DNA from: Chitinophagaceae bacterium
Lineage (GTDB): Bacteria; Bacteroidota; Bacteroidia; Chitinophagales; UBA10324
Direction of reading: 5' to 3'
Length of the DNA stretch: 64,000 nt
NCBI GenBank assembly: GCA_947474435.1
Contig: CANJII010000005.1
Span: 1 to 64,000 of the forward strand
A program made the translations under genes and the position numbers. Shown one piece after another: positions 18,285-27,721 of this stretch (the first letter of the stretch is position 1; every line of letters begins with the position of its first letter). The notes beneath the pieces were generated by a model. That model saw nothing but the letters and a program-made list of their open reading frames with translations, did no database searches and was not told the DNA's origin.

Positions 18285-19235
18285 ATGATTTATTTAGATT
18301 TTGAAAAACCAATTGAAGAACTGAATGAGCAATTGGTTAAACTCAGAAAGATTGGCGAGAGCGGTAAAGTAGATGTTGATTCGGCGCTCACTGAACTGGA
18401 AGAAAAAATTAACGACGCCAAGAAAAATATTTACAATTCATTAACCGGATGGCAGCGCGTGCAACTCAGTCGCCACCCCGAACGGCCTTACACACTTTTT
18501 TATATCAGCAAGCTTTGCAATCGTTTTATAGAATTGCATGGCGACAGAACTTTCGGTGATGACAAGGCAATGATTGGTGGGCTTGGTGAGATTGATGGAA
18601 AGCCTGTGATGTTTATCGGGCAACAAAAAGGAGAGAACACCAAGCAGCGGCAGTACCGCAATTTCGGAATGGCGAATCCCGAAGGTTATCGCAAAGCATT
18701 GCGCCTAATGAAGATGGCTGAGAAATTTAACATTCCCATTGTGTCGTTGATTGATACACCGGGTGCATATCCGGGTTTGGAAGCCGAAGAGCGCGGACAA
18801 GGTGAAGCCATTGCAAAAAACCTGATGGAGATGACCACCTTAAAAGTTCCTGTTATCTGCATCATCATTGGTGAAGGAGCATCTGGTGGCGCACTTGGAA
18901 TTGGTATAGGCGATAAAGTTTTGATGTTGGAAAATACATGGTACTCTGTTATTTCTCCGGAGTCGTGTTCATCCATTCTGTGGCACAGCTGGGATTTTAA
19001 AGAACAAGCAGCGGAAGAATTGAAGCTGACTCCCGAGCACATGAAAAAATTTAAATTGATTGACGGAATAATTCCGGAACCAATAGGCGGTGCACATAAT
19101 AATCCGGAGGAAATGGCTATCACTTTAAAAAAGGAAATAAAAAAGCACATTGCTGAACTGGAAAACTTAAATGCAGAAGAACGGATTGATATGCGGATAG
19201 AAAAATTTTCGGCAATGGGAGTATTCAATGATTAA
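18285..19235 (+). CDS. accA: Acetyl-CoA carboxylase carboxyltransferase subunit alpha
   Basis: AccA forms the carboxyltransferase with AccD and transfers CO2 from biotin to acetyl-CoA, the first step of fatty acid synthesis. The 316-residue protein has the N-terminal helical pair ([15 protein letters not shown]), the crotonase-like core and the oxyanion-forming [15 protein letters not shown] 18285 is preferred; an upstream in-frame ATG at 18231 would add 18 residues atypical for the family. TATTTTTG at 18212-18219 is a possible -7 element. The partner accD lies 6 kb downstream at 25439. Confidence 0.96.
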   Translation: MIYLDFEKPIEELNEQLVKLRKIGESGKVDVDSALTELEEKINDAKKNIYNSLTGWQRVQLSRHPERPYTLFYISKLCNRFIELHGDRTFGDDKAMIGGLGEIDGKPVMFIGQQKGENTKQRQYRNFGMANPEGYRKALRLMKMAEKFNIPIVSLIDTPGAYPGLEAEERGQGEAIAKNLMEMTTLKVPVICIIIGEGASGGALGIGIGDKVLMLENTWYSVISPESCSSILWHSWDFKEQAAEELKLTPEHMKKFKLIDGIIPEPIGGAHNNPEEMAITLKKEIKKHIAELENLNAEERIDMRIEKFSAMGVFND

Positions 19236-19253
19236 TGTTATTTTGGCTTCACG

Positions 19254-19775
19254 ATGATTAATCAGATAAAAAAATGGTTTCACTTTTACTTCCTCAAAAA
19301 GGAGTTGAAGTTTCATAAGGCACACCGTCAGTTGTTGAACATAAATGATGCAAAGGAGATAGGAATTATATTCGATGCTACTGATGTTGACCAAACTGCC
19401 ATCATCAATCAGTTTGCCGATTCATTGAAAGGGCTGAAGAAAAAAATTTATCTATTCGGTTACTACAACATTCCGAAACCTGCAATCAATTTTAACTTTC
19501 CGTACTTCAATAAAAAAAATCTGAACTGGTACCTTGAACCATCAGGATTATTGGTGGAAGAATTCATTGATCGCAAATTTGATATTCTGATTAATGTGAG
19601 CATCAAAGAAAATTTACCGCTCGAATACATTGCCGCACTTTCACAAGCATCGTACAGAGTTGGGTTGTATGACCCGAACAAATTGTATTGCTATGATTTG
19701 ATGATTGACTTGAAAGGAAATAAAACTTTACAGAAATACATTGATCAGGTAAAGCATTACTTACATATTCTTTAA
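19254..19775 (+). CDS. DUF6913 family protein
   Basis: The 173-residue cytosolic protein of unknown function matches a Bacteroidota-specific family (DUF6913): a basic N-terminal helix (FHFYFLKKELKFHKAHRQL), then an alpha/beta domain with IGIIFDATD and ILINVS strands. It lies 18 nt after accA and 3 nt before dapA, so the three are probably one transcript. Family assignment is from memory of this recurrent gene neighbour. Confidence 0.7.
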   Translation: MINQIKKWFHFYFLKKELKFHKAHRQLLNINDAKEIGIIFDATDVDQTAIINQFADSLKGLKKKIYLFGYYNIPKPAINFNFPYFNKKNLNWYLEPSGLLVEEFIDRKFDILINVSIKENLPLEYIAALSQASYRVGLYDPNKLYCYDLMIDLKGNKTLQKYIDQVKHYLHIL

Positions 19776-19778
19776 ACT

Positions 19779-20663
19779 ATGGAATCAAAATTCAGAGGCA
19801 CCGGTGTAGCAATCGTTACACCTTTTTTTGCCGACCAACGAATAAACTTCAACGCCCTTGGTAATATTGTTGACCACATCATAAAAGGCAAGTGCGAATA
19901 CATTGTTGTACTCGGAACCACAGGTGAATCTGTTACACTCAGCAATGATGAAAAGCAGGAAGTTTTTTCCTTCGTACTCAACAGAGCGAAAAGGAAAATC
20001 AGTTTAGTTGCAGGAGTAGGAGGGAACAACACCAGCGAAGTGGTGAGCCAGATGAGCAATTTTAATCTGGAAGGTTACGATGCCATTCTTTCAGTAAGTC
20101 CGTACTACAACAAACCATCTCAGGAAGGAATTTATCAGCACTTCATAACACTCGCTGCAAGCAGTCCGTTGCCGATTATTCTTTACAATGTACCATCGCG
20201 CACCATGAGCAACCTCACAGCCGAAACAACATTGCGGCTGGCCAATGCTTCAGAAAAAATTATTGGTATAAAAGAAGCCTCCGGTAATCTTGTTCAGATG
20301 ATGCACATTGTTCAGCATCGCCCGAAAGATTTTTTAGTTATATCAGGCGATGATCCTGTAACTCTTCCTTGCATTTCATTTGGTATGGATGGAGTGATAA
20401 GTGTTGCGGCAAATGCATTCCCTAAAGAAACATCAAGAATGGTGCGTGCTTCCTTAGCCGGAAAGTTTTCCCTCGCCGAAAAAGACCATTATCATTTACT
20501 GGATATTACCGAGTTAATGTTTGCTGAAGGAAATCCTTGCGGAGTAAAGGAAATTTTATCGCAAATGAATTTATGTGAACCACATGTTCGCTTACCACTT
20601 ACCACAGTCTCTGATTCGCTGAAAGAAAAAATAAGAGAGGAATTAGAAGATATGAAAAAATAA
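19779..20663 (+). CDS. dapA: 4-hydroxy-tetrahydrodipicolinate synthase
   Basis: DapA condenses pyruvate with aspartate semialdehyde in lysine and meso-diaminopimelate synthesis. The 294-residue protein is full length. The Schiff-base Lys is K165 in IIGIKEASGN, the catalytic Tyr Y136 is in LYNVPSRT, and the pyruvate-binding GTTGE motif is at 46-50. It belongs to the TIM-barrel NAL/DapA family, and this member fits true DapA. Confidence 0.96.
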   Translation: MESKFRGTGVAIVTPFFADQRINFNALGNIVDHIIKGKCEYIVVLGTTGESVTLSNDEKQEVFSFVLNRAKRKISLVAGVGGNNTSEVVSQMSNFNLEGYDAILSVSPYYNKPSQEGIYQHFITLAASSPLPIILYNVPSRTMSNLTAETTLRLANASEKIIGIKEASGNLVQMMHIVQHRPKDFLVISGDDPVTLPCISFGMDGVISVAANAFPKETSRMVRASLAGKFSLAEKDHYHLLDITELMFAEGNPCGVKEILSQMNLCEPHVRLPLTTVSDSLKEKIREELEDMKK

Positions 20664-20762
20664 ATTTCAATCTATAGAAAAATCATCTGCATTCATTGTA
20701 CTAAGAATAAAGTTTCTTATAGCTACTATTTACTGTTATCTTTCCTATCAAATTTATTTGCA

Positions 20763-23624
20763 ATGAAAAAAATTCTACTCCTTTCCTTTTTCATTTTCAG
20801 TTTTTCATTATCAAAAGCGCAGTGGGTCACTATACCTGACCCGCAATTTGTGAATTGGCTGCAAACAAATTATCCGACTTGTATGATTGGGAATATGATG
20901 GATACTACTTGTAGTGGGATTGTGAATGAAGATTCACTTTCAATATTTTGGCAGAGCGGTTCGATTAATAATATTAATGGGATAGAGTTTTTTGATAGCT
21001 TAGTTTACTTTGATGCATACTATGCAGAAATAGATACAATAAATAAACTCCCACCTAATTTGACTTATCTTGAAGTCCATCCAGGAATTGGTAGCCTGTA
21101 TTTTTTACCACAATTACCATTAGGATTAAAAATTTTGAGTTGCCATGGATGGGGAAATCCTTTTGGTTTAAATGGATTACCTTCTCTTCCCGAAGGGCTT
21201 ATTTATTTGAATTGCACTGATAATAATATTACTGCTTTACCAGTTCTTCCATCATCTTTAAAATATTTATATTGTTATGATAATTATATATCTTCATTAC
21301 CTACTCTTCCTACTGGTCTTATTGAACTGATTTGCAATCATAATTCTTTAACAACTCTACCTGTTTTAAACGATAGTCTTAATATTTTAAATTGTAGTGA
21401 AAACCAATTAGTATCTATTCCATCGCTACCAAACAATTTAACCATACTTAATTGCAACAACAATTTATTAAATACAATTCCAGCTTTACCAAGTTCTTTA
21501 ACTCAATTGTGGTGTTGGTCTTATCAATTGGTAGCATTACCCCCTCTACCAGATTCATTGAATTGTCTATGGATTTTTGAAAATCCTACTTTAGATTGTT
21601 TGCCGGAATTAAAAAAGATTGTAAATTTTGATTTTCATTCTACAGGAATTCAATGCTTACCAAATTATGGTGAAATTACAAATAGCGCACCTGCAATAAA
21701 TTCATTTCCGTTATGTGATGCTGTTAATCCTCAGTCTTGTCCACTCTACTGGAACATAAAAGGTTCGGTTTATTTTGATAACAATAACGATTGCGATTTT
21801 CAAAATGGCGAACCATTAATATTTCCTGTTAAAATGAAGCTGTATGAAAATGGAAGCTTAATTCAGCAGATTTATTATCCAGGAGTTTATAGTTTTAATA
21901 CTTCTTATTCAAACTACACTGTAAAACTTGATACTACGGATATCCCGTTTACTGTTTCATGTTCAACAGGAATTGATTCAACAGTTACTGTTTCTCCTGC
22001 AGACTCATTAATACAAATTGATTTTGGATTAAATTGTAAACCAGGTTTTGATATTGGGGTGTGGAATATATTTAATTGGTCGAATTTTATAACCGGTAAT
22101 AACGCTTCTGTTCATATTCTGGCCGGAGATTTCGTTCAAAGTAATTATAATATCAGCTGCAGTTCGGGTATAAGCGGGGAAGTAAAAGTTGTTATAAATG
22201 GACCAGCACATTATGTATCTCCCGCAATTGGTGCTTTAACTCCAATTGTTAATAATGATACATTGACTTATATCATCCCTGATTTTTCATTGGTAAATTC
22301 TGATAGCGATTTTGTTTTTAATATTCTCGTTGATTCAACAGCAAATATTGGAAATCAGGTATGCTTCAATATTTCTGTATATCCTTTAATGGGAGATAAC
22401 AATATTTCAAATAATATCCTGACAGAATGTTTTAGTGTAAATTCTTCTTATGATCCGAATGAAAAAGAAGTAAGCCCGATTGGAAGTTTGGCTTATCCGT
22501 TTAACGACTGGCTTACTTACACCATTCATTTTCAAAACACAGGTACCGCCCCTGCACAGAATATACAGATATTTGATACGCTGGATAATGATTTGAAGCC
22601 AAGTACTTTTGAACTTCTATCGTTTAGTAAACAGCCACTCGTAAGTATAACAGGTAGAAATATTGTATTTAACTTTCCCGCAATTAATTTGCCAGACAGT
22701 TCCAGTGATTCAGAAGGAAGCAAAGGATATGTGAGTTATAGAATTAAACCTTTTCCTAATAAGCCGGTTGGAATAAAGTTTAAAAATAAGGCAAGCATAT
22801 ATTTTGATTTTAATCTCCCTATAGAAACAAATACTGTAACTAATATTATATGTAACCCAATTACCCCAACTAATATTTCGGAAACGATTTGTTCAAATCA
22901 TCCTTATAATTTTAATGGAACTTTAATTTATGTTCAAGGAAATTATTCTTCCACATTTAATGCTATAAATGGTTGTGATTCAGTTGTGAATCTTTCGCTC
23001 ACTGTTCTTAATCCCGTTTCCAATTCATTAACAGAAAATATTTGCACCGGTGATATTTATAATTTCAATGGAGCTGACTTAAATACCACCGGAGTTTATT
23101 CCGATACTTTAATTGCAATCAACGGCTGCGATTCAATCGTAAACCTCAACCTCACAGTAGAAACAATAAACACCGCAGTAACGCAAGCAAACGACACCTT
23201 ATCAGTAAGCGGCAACAGCATTCAATGGTTTGATTGCAACACCCAACAAAACATTCCCGGAGCCACACAACCTGTTTTTATTCCAACCACATCAGGAATG
23301 TATGCAGCAATAATCACTGAAGGCAATTGCAGCGATACAACTTCATGCACACAAGTATTCACCGGTATTAGTGAATTACAAAATGCAGATTACAAATTTC
23401 AGATTTATCCCAATCCCACAGATGAAAATGTAACTGTCATGCTTTCGCAACCTTGCGAAAATGGAAGAATAGAAATTACAAATACACTTGGACAAATTAT
23501 TTTTACGCAGTCAATAAATCTGCAATCTGTAATTTGTAATCTGCAATCAATGTCAAAAGGAATATACTTTATCACGCTCCGCTCCGATAAATTCAGTGCA
23601 GTTAAAAAGTTGGTGAAACAGTAA
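20763..23624 (+). CDS. Secreted leucine-rich-repeat protein with DUF7619-like and T9SS domains
   Basis: The 953-residue protein has a signal peptide (to SLSKAQ). Short LPxLPxxLxxLxC leucine-rich repeats of about 20-21 residues follow at about 95-300. A beta-rich middle comes next, then a DUF7619-like segment beginning DPNEKEVSP and LTYTIHFQNTGTAPA (about 560-690). Two 45-residue repeats each contain CxxxxYNFNG and NGCDSxVNL (about 705-795). The T9SS type A sorting domain covers the last 80 residues. It is expected to be surface-exposed or secreted, perhaps in adhesion. The sorting domain includes sequence encoded by heptamer repeats (23385-23405 and 23517-23551). Confidence 0.87.
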   Translation: MKKILLLSFFIFSFSLSKAQWVTIPDPQFVNWLQTNYPTCMIGNMMDTTCSGIVNEDSLSIFWQSGSINNINGIEFFDSLVYFDAYYAEIDTINKLPPNLTYLEVHPGIGSLYFLPQLPLGLKILSCHGWGNPFGLNGLPSLPEGLIYLNCTDNNITALPVLPSSLKYLYCYDNYISSLPTLPTGLIELICNHNSLTTLPVLNDSLNILNCSENQLVSIPSLPNNLTILNCNNNLLNTIPALPSSLTQLWCWSYQLVALPPLPDSLNCLWIFENPTLDCLPELKKIVNFDFHSTGIQCLPNYGEITNSAPAINSFPLCDAVNPQSCPLYWNIKGSVYFDNNNDCDFQNGEPLIFPVKMKLYENGSLIQQIYYPGVYSFNTSYSNYTVKLDTTDIPFTVSCSTGIDSTVTVSPADSLIQIDFGLNCKPGFDIGVWNIFNWSNFITGNNASVHILAGDFVQSNYNISCSSGISGEVKVVINGPAHYVSPAIGALTPIVNNDTLTYIIPDFSLVNSDSDFVFNILVDSTANIGNQVCFNISVYPLMGDNNISNNILTECFSVNSSYDPNEKEVSPIGSLAYPFNDWLTYTIHFQNTGTAPAQNIQIFDTLDNDLKPSTFELLSFSKQPLVSITGRNIVFNFPAINLPDSSSDSEGSKGYVSYRIKPFPNKPVGIKFKNKASIYFDFNLPIETNTVTNIICNPITPTNISETICSNHPYNFNGTLIYVQGNYSSTFNAINGCDSVVNLSLTVLNPVSNSLTENICTGDIYNFNGADLNTTGVYSDTLIAINGCDSIVNLNLTVETINTAVTQANDTLSVSGNSIQWFDCNTQQNIPGATQPVFIPTTSGMYAAIITEGNCSDTTSCTQVFTGISELQNADYKFQIYPNPTDENVTVMLSQPCENGRIEITNTLGQIIFTQSINLQSVICNLQSMSKGIYFITLRSDKFSAVKKLVKQ
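23385..23405. repeat. Heptamer-periodic repeat inside a coding sequence
   Basis: GCAGATT, ACAAATT, TCAGATT are three adjacent heptads that read in frame as part of the T9SS sorting domain just before its YPNP motif. Confidence 0.5.
23517..23551. repeat. Heptamer-periodic repeat inside a coding sequence
   Basis: AATCTGC, AATCTGT, AATTTGT, AATCTGC, AATCAAT: five adjacent heptads near the end of the T9SS gene, encoding the odd NLQSVICNLQSM stretch. The reading frame stays open through the array. Confidence 0.75.
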
Positions 23625-23630
23625 AAGAGC

Positions 23631-24104
23631 TTACTCCAATTCCTCAACCTGCTTTTTAAAATCATACTGCAGGTCTTCGTGCATGCTTGAAATAAACTTG
23701 TTAATCTTTTTTAACTGTGCTGCATATAAATTTGAAAGTGCATTGCTTTCCTGATATTTAATTCCGGAGTTGTTCAGTTTTGTGCAGTAATAAATCAGCA
23801 ACTCAACAGCGGTTTGCGGTATTCCTGAATATCGTATATGCTTGTTAATGTTCCGTAATATTTTCCGCAAAGTTTTTTTCGCCCAATACAAATTGGCTGA
23901 GTTTATTTCTTCAAACTGCAAATCAATTTCCGATTTTATATCGCTTATGTAATCTTCTTCGCTCTGCGCTTCAAACAAAAGATAAGTAAGCAGTTCCTTA
24001 TTTTCTTTTTTAAACCTGCCTAATCGTAAACACAATTCAAGCAATTGCTTACTGCTGTGATTGGAAAGTTCCTTTTTTATATCGCTGAGTGTGGCCGCCT
24101 TCAT
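23631..24104 (-). CDS. Conserved-looking helical protein of unknown function
   Basis: The 157-residue protein is soluble, almost entirely alpha-helical and highly charged (LSDIKKELSNHSSKQLLELCLRLGR at the start), with no motif assigning a function. It converges with the T9SS gene, with only 6 nt between stops. The ATG at 24104 follows no clear ribosome site, as is normal in this phylum. Confidence 0.65.
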   Translation of the reverse strand: MKAATLSDIKKELSNHSSKQLLELCLRLGRFKKENKELLTYLLFEAQSEEDYISDIKSEIDLQFEEINSANLYWAKKTLRKILRNINKHIRYSGIPQTAVELLIYYCTKLNNSGIKYQESNALSNLYAAQLKKINKFISSMHEDLQYDFKKQVEELE

Positions 24105-24149
24105 TGCCGCAAAGAGAAAAAATACTAAGTCATTTTCAGCATCTGCCTG

Positions 24150-24263
24150 AATGATTTTATTAAACCCTGTACCACAAATACACTTAACTCACTCAGAAGC
24201 ACCGGGAAAATTTTATTGAAACTTTGTGTTCTTAGTGTCTTAGTGGTGAATAATAAAATCATT
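24150..24263. repeat. Inverted repeat enclosing an 8-nt periodic array
   Basis: AATGATTTTATTA at 24150-24162 is exactly complementary to 24251-24263. Between the arms lies an octamer array CTTTGTGT, TCTTAGTG, TCTTAGTG (24222-24245). The right arm runs into the -33 element of the aldolase promoter. Confidence 0.5.
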
Positions 24264-24292
24264 GTGAAAAGTGACTGAAATTAGTAGGTTTG
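24262..24292 (+). promoter_or_regulatory. Promoter of the class I aldolase gene
   Basis: TTG (24262-24264), 20-nt spacer, TAGGTTTG (24285-24292): full match to the Bacteroidota promoter consensus, 26 nt before the ATG at 24319. Confidence 0.7.
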
Positions 24293-24318
24293 TCGCCCTC
24301 AAAGAATAAAAATTTCTT

Positions 24319-25380
24319 ATGGCAAACATTGATAAGATTACCAGTCTCCTCGGAGAAAACGCTAACAGTTTACTGAATCATGTATGTGGAACCATTGATA
24401 AAAAAATGTTGCATACACCGGGTCCCGATGTGATAGATCGCATCTGGCAACAAACCGATCGCAACCCGCAAGTGCTTCGCAGTTTACAAGCGATATACGG
24501 TCACGGTCGTTTGGCAAATACAGGTTATGTATCCATTCTCCCCGTAGATCAGGGAATTGAACACAGCGCAGGAGCATCGTTCGCACCAAACCCGGCTTAC
24601 TTCGATCCTGAAAATATTGTGAAGCTGGCAATTGATGGCGGATGCAATGCAGTGGCAACAACCTTTGGTGTGCTCGCTTCAGTTTCACGCAAGTACGCGC
24701 ACAAAATTCCTTTCATTGTAAAGGTCAACCACAATGAGTTTTTAACTTACCCGAATCAGTATGATCAGATTATGTTCGGGACTGTTGAAGAAGCTTGGAA
24801 TTTAGGAGCTACAGCAATTGGTGCAACTATATATTTCGGTTCAAACGAATCAACCCGACAAATACAGGAAGTTGCTCAGGCATTTGAATATGCGCACGAT
24901 TTAGGAATGGCAACAATTCTATGGTGCTACCTGCGTAACTCAGGATTTAAAAAAGACGGAGTGGATTATCACGCAAGCGCCGACTTAACAGGTCAGGCAA
25001 ATCACTTGGGAGTTACCATCAAAGCAGATGTGATTAAGCAAAAATTACCAACTAACAACGGCGGTTATACTGCTTTGAATTTTGGTAAAACACATGCAAA
25101 AGTTTACCGCGATTTAACCACAGATCATCCGATTGACTTATGCCGATACCAGGTTGCAAATTGCTACATGGGTCGCATAGGTTTAATTAATTCAGGAGGA
25201 GAATCAAAAGGTGCGAGTGATTTGGCAGAAGCAGTTCATACAGCTGTCGTAAATAAGCGAGCTGGCGGAACCGGATTAATCAGCGGTCGCAAAGCTTTCC
25301 AAAAACCAATGAAGGATGGTATTGAATTACTGAACGCTATTCAGGATGTTTATCTGGAAAAGAAAATTGATTTAGCATAA
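24319..25380 (+). CDS. fbaB: Class I fructose-bisphosphate aldolase
   Basis: This Schiff-base aldolase of the DhnA/FbaB type cleaves fructose 1,6-bisphosphate in glycolysis and gluconeogenesis. The 353-residue protein shows [11 protein letters not shown], the strand-end motif [11 protein letters not shown] and the phosphate-binding [10 protein letters not shown] / [13 protein letters not shown] region. It is expressed from its own promoter. It is the metal-independent form, unlike the class II enzyme used by many bacteria. accD follows 58 nt downstream. Confidence 0.94.
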   Translation: MANIDKITSLLGENANSLLNHVCGTIDKKMLHTPGPDVIDRIWQQTDRNPQVLRSLQAIYGHGRLANTGYVSILPVDQGIEHSAGASFAPNPAYFDPENIVKLAIDGGCNAVATTFGVLASVSRKYAHKIPFIVKVNHNEFLTYPNQYDQIMFGTVEEAWNLGATAIGATIYFGSNESTRQIQEVAQAFEYAHDLGMATILWCYLRNSGFKKDGVDYHASADLTGQANHLGVTIKADVIKQKLPTNNGGYTALNFGKTHAKVYRDLTTDHPIDLCRYQVANCYMGRIGLINSGGESKGASDLAEAVHTAVVNKRAGGTGLISGRKAFQKPMKDGIELLNAIQDVYLEKKIDLA

Positions 25381-25393
25381 TTGGATATTGGAA

Positions 25394-25435
25394 GAAACCT
25401 GAAACCTGAAACCAAAAATCCGAAACTCATAACTA
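25394..25435. repeat. Heptamer-periodic repeat (6 units)
   Basis: GAAACCT, GAAACCT, GAAACCA, AAAATCC, GAAACTC, ATAACTA form six heptads in the short gap between the aldolase gene and accD. Confidence 0.7.
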
Positions 25436-25438
25436 AAT

Positions 25439-26296
25439 ATGTCATGGTTTAAAAGAGATAAGCAGGGAATACTGACTTCAACAGAAGAGAAGTTAGAAGT
25501 ACCGGATGGTGTTTGGTGGCAATGCACATCATGCAAAAAAACAATACCTACCAGCGACCTCACTGATAATAAATATGTGTGTCCGAATTGTAATTATCAT
25601 GCGCGTATAAACTCAGTTGAATACTTTGATATTATTTATGATGAAGCTACAGTTAAAAAATTATTTGAAGATTTAGAACCGCGTGATTTTTTAGGGTTCA
25701 ACGATTTGAAATCTTACAAGGACCGTTTAGCTGATACCATAAAAAAAGTAAATGTGAGCGAAGCGCTTACTGTTGGTTCCGGAAAAGTAAACGGACACAA
25801 ACTCGTAACTTGTTGCATGAATTTTAATTTCATTGGCGGCTCAATGGGAAGTGTGGTTGGCGAACGGATTTCGAAAGCGATTGATTATTGCGTGGAGAAA
25901 AAATATCCATTGCTCATCATCAGCAAATCTGGTGGAGCGCGAATGATGGAATCTGCTTTCAGTTTAATGCAAATGGCAAAAACATCAGCGAAGTTAACTC
26001 GTTTAGCTGCGGCTAAATTGCCCTACATTTCTTTAATGACTGACCCTACAACGGGCGGAGTAACTGCATCATACGCCATGCTTGGCGATATGAATATTGC
26101 AGAACCAAATGCATTGATTGGATTTGCCGGACCACGAGTGATAAAGGAAACCATCGGAAAAGATTTACCAAAAGGTTTTCAGCGCTCAGAGTTTGTACTC
26201 GAACATGGTTTTCTTGATTTTATAGTTGACCGGAAAGATTTGAAAAAAAGTTTAGCAGATATTATTGAACTATTAATGAACAAAACTCAAAAGTGA
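25439..26296 (+). CDS. accD: Acetyl-CoA carboxylase carboxyltransferase subunit beta
   Basis: The protein is the beta partner of AccA. The 285-residue sequence has the N-terminal zinc ribbon (C29, C32, C48, C51: CTSC and CPNC) and the carboxyltransferase core with SKSGGARMMES and TDPTTGGVTASYAMLGD. It is full length. It is separated from accA, as is common outside tight acc operons. A heptamer repeat array abuts its start. Confidence 0.96.
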   Translation: MSWFKRDKQGILTSTEEKLEVPDGVWWQCTSCKKTIPTSDLTDNKYVCPNCNYHARINSVEYFDIIYDEATVKKLFEDLEPRDFLGFNDLKSYKDRLADTIKKVNVSEALTVGSGKVNGHKLVTCCMNFNFIGGSMGSVVGERISKAIDYCVEKKYPLLIISKSGGARMMESAFSLMQMAKTSAKLTRLAAAKLPYISLMTDPTTGGVTASYAMLGDMNIAEPNALIGFAGPRVIKETIGKDLPKGFQRSEFVLEHGFLDFIVDRKDLKKSLADIIELLMNKTQK

Positions 26297-26319
26297 TTGT
26301 TGCACTTCTAATTAATAAC

Positions 26320-26347
26320 AAATTCAAAAATCTAAAAATTTAAAATG
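26320..26347. repeat. Heptamer-periodic repeat ending on a start codon
   Basis: AAATTCA, AAAATCT, AAAAATT, TAAAATG: the last heptad contains the ATG of the peroxiredoxin gene, so the array forms its 5' leader. Confidence 0.5.
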
Positions 26348-26974
26348 GTCTTAGTTGGAAAAAAAGCTCCGCTCTTCAAGGCAAAGGCGGTTGTAAATGG
26401 CGGAGAAATTGTTGACAATTTTTCGCTCGAGCAATTCATTGGAAAAAAATATGTCATCTTCTTTTTTTATCCGTTGGATTTCACATTTGTATGCCCTACT
26501 GAACTCATTGCGTTTCAAAACCGGATTACAGAATTTGAGCAACGCAATTGTGCATTGGTTGCGTGTTCTGTTGATTCGCATCAATCGCATTGGGCTTGGC
26601 TGCAAACCGAACAAAATAAAGGCGGAATAAAAGGAGTGAACTATCCGATTGTTTCTGATCTGGCAAAAACAATTGCGAAAAATTACGATGTGCTTGCAGG
26701 TTATTATTCAATGAATGATGAAGGTGAAGAAACTTTCGAAGGAAAAGCAGAAGCCTATCGCGGTTTATTTCTGATTGATTTGAAAGGTAATGTTCGTCAC
26801 CAGGTAGTGAACGATATGCCACTCGGCAGAAGTGTAGATGAAACCCTTCGTATGCTGGATGCTTTGCAATTTACTGAAGAGCATGGTGAAGTTTGTCCGA
26901 TTGACTGGAAGCCGGGAAAAAAGGCATTATCAGAAACACACGAAAGCATTGCTGAATATTTAGGTTCTAAATAA
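26345..26974 (+). CDS. Typical 2-Cys peroxiredoxin
   Basis: The enzyme reduces hydrogen peroxide and organic peroxides. The peroxidatic C50 lies in FYPLDFTFVCPTE and the resolving C184 in GEVCPIDWKPG, both canonical for the Prx1/AhpC group. The C-terminus ends in an EYLGSK-type tail. It is cytosolic and 209 residues long, as expected. A rho-independent terminator follows at 26999, closing the accD-prx segment. Confidence 0.95.
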   Translation: MVLVGKKAPLFKAKAVVNGGEIVDNFSLEQFIGKKYVIFFFYPLDFTFVCPTELIAFQNRITEFEQRNCALVACSVDSHQSHWAWLQTEQNKGGIKGVNYPIVSDLAKTIAKNYDVLAGYYSMNDEGEETFEGKAEAYRGLFLIDLKGNVRHQVVNDMPLGRSVDETLRMLDALQFTEEHGEVCPIDWKPGKKALSETHESIAEYLGSK

Positions 26975-26998
26975 TACAAAAATTATTTTTAATACTAG

Positions 26999-27038
26999 TT
27001 GCCTTCACTTGATTTTCAGGTGAAGGCAATTTTATTTT
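26999..27038 (+). terminator. Rho-independent terminator after peroxiredoxin
   Basis: TTGCCTTCACTTG (26999-27011) pairs with CAGGTGAAGGCAA (27017-27029) with one G-T pair, followed by TTTTATTTT. Confidence 0.85.
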
Positions 27039-27118
27039 AAGAAGTGAATAATTATTTAACACGCAAATTATATTTCTGTTTTTATCGCTTCTATATTTGA
27101 CCCACTAAAAAAAATATC

Positions 27119-27721
27119 ATGTCGGTTTACAAATTCAGAGTGGCATTTGAAGAAGATGAAAATATTTATCGTGACATTGAAATTCAACCTTCGCAAACCA
27201 TGAAGGATTTGAATGAAATAATCATAAGTGCTTTTGCTTTGCCTGAAAAAAGTTCTTGTCGCATGTTTCGCAGTAACGACAATTGGCACAAACAAGACGA
27301 AATGGATTTGAATCCGAAAGCAATTAAAAAGGGAAAGAATGTTTTAATGCCAATGATCATTCATTTTATTGATGATCCGCATCAGCGATTTCTTTATGAG
27401 TTTGAAACAACAAAACAATCGTTCAGTTTGTTGATTGAATTAATCAGTATCAATACTGTTGCAAAGGCCGGAGAAACTTATCCTAAAATTTTAAAATCTT
27501 TAGGGCCATCACCGGTTAAGAAAGAAGATTTGATGGCGCATCTTTCAAAAAAAGAAGTGGAAGACGAAGAGGTGGTTTATGGAGTTGACAAGGAAGAAGA
27601 TGACATTGAAGGAATGGGGGAAGAAGGAGAGGAGGTTGAAGAAGGTTTAGCTGAAGATATGCCTGATGATCTTGGTGGAGAATTTAATTTTGAGGAAGGC
27701 GTTGAAGATTTTAAAGAATAA
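27119..27721 (+). CDS. pRiA4b ORF-3-like / TnpR-passenger family protein
   Basis: The 200-residue protein contains a PF07929-type domain (about 1-130; YKFRVAFEEDENIYRDIEI and MFRSNDNWHK) and an acidic tail rich in Glu and Asp (about 145-200). The family name comes from plasmid and IS-associated relatives; here it is a chromosomal gene joined to miaA by a 1-nt stop/start overlap, so it is not part of a transposon. Its role is unknown. A perfect -7 element TATATTTG lies at 27092-27099. Confidence 0.8.
   Translation: MSVYKFRVAFEEDENIYRDIEIQPSQTMKDLNEIIISAFALPEKSSCRMFRSNDNWHKQDEMDLNPKAIKKGKNVLMPMIIHFIDDPHQRFLYEFETTKQSFSLLIELISINTVAKAGETYPKILKSLGPSPVKKEDLMAHLSKKEVEDEEVVYGVDKEEDDIEGMGEEGEEVEEGLAEDMPDDLGGEFNFEEGVEDFKE

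Noticed and set aside
26351-26822. Overlapping frames on both strands within the peroxiredoxin gene
   Set aside because: The peroxiredoxin motifs are unambiguous in one frame; the others are shadows.
27119-27721. Transposon passenger gene, from the TnpR-passenger family name
   Set aside because: No inverted repeats or transposase nearby and it is joined to miaA by stop/start overlap, so it is treated as a chromosomal gene.
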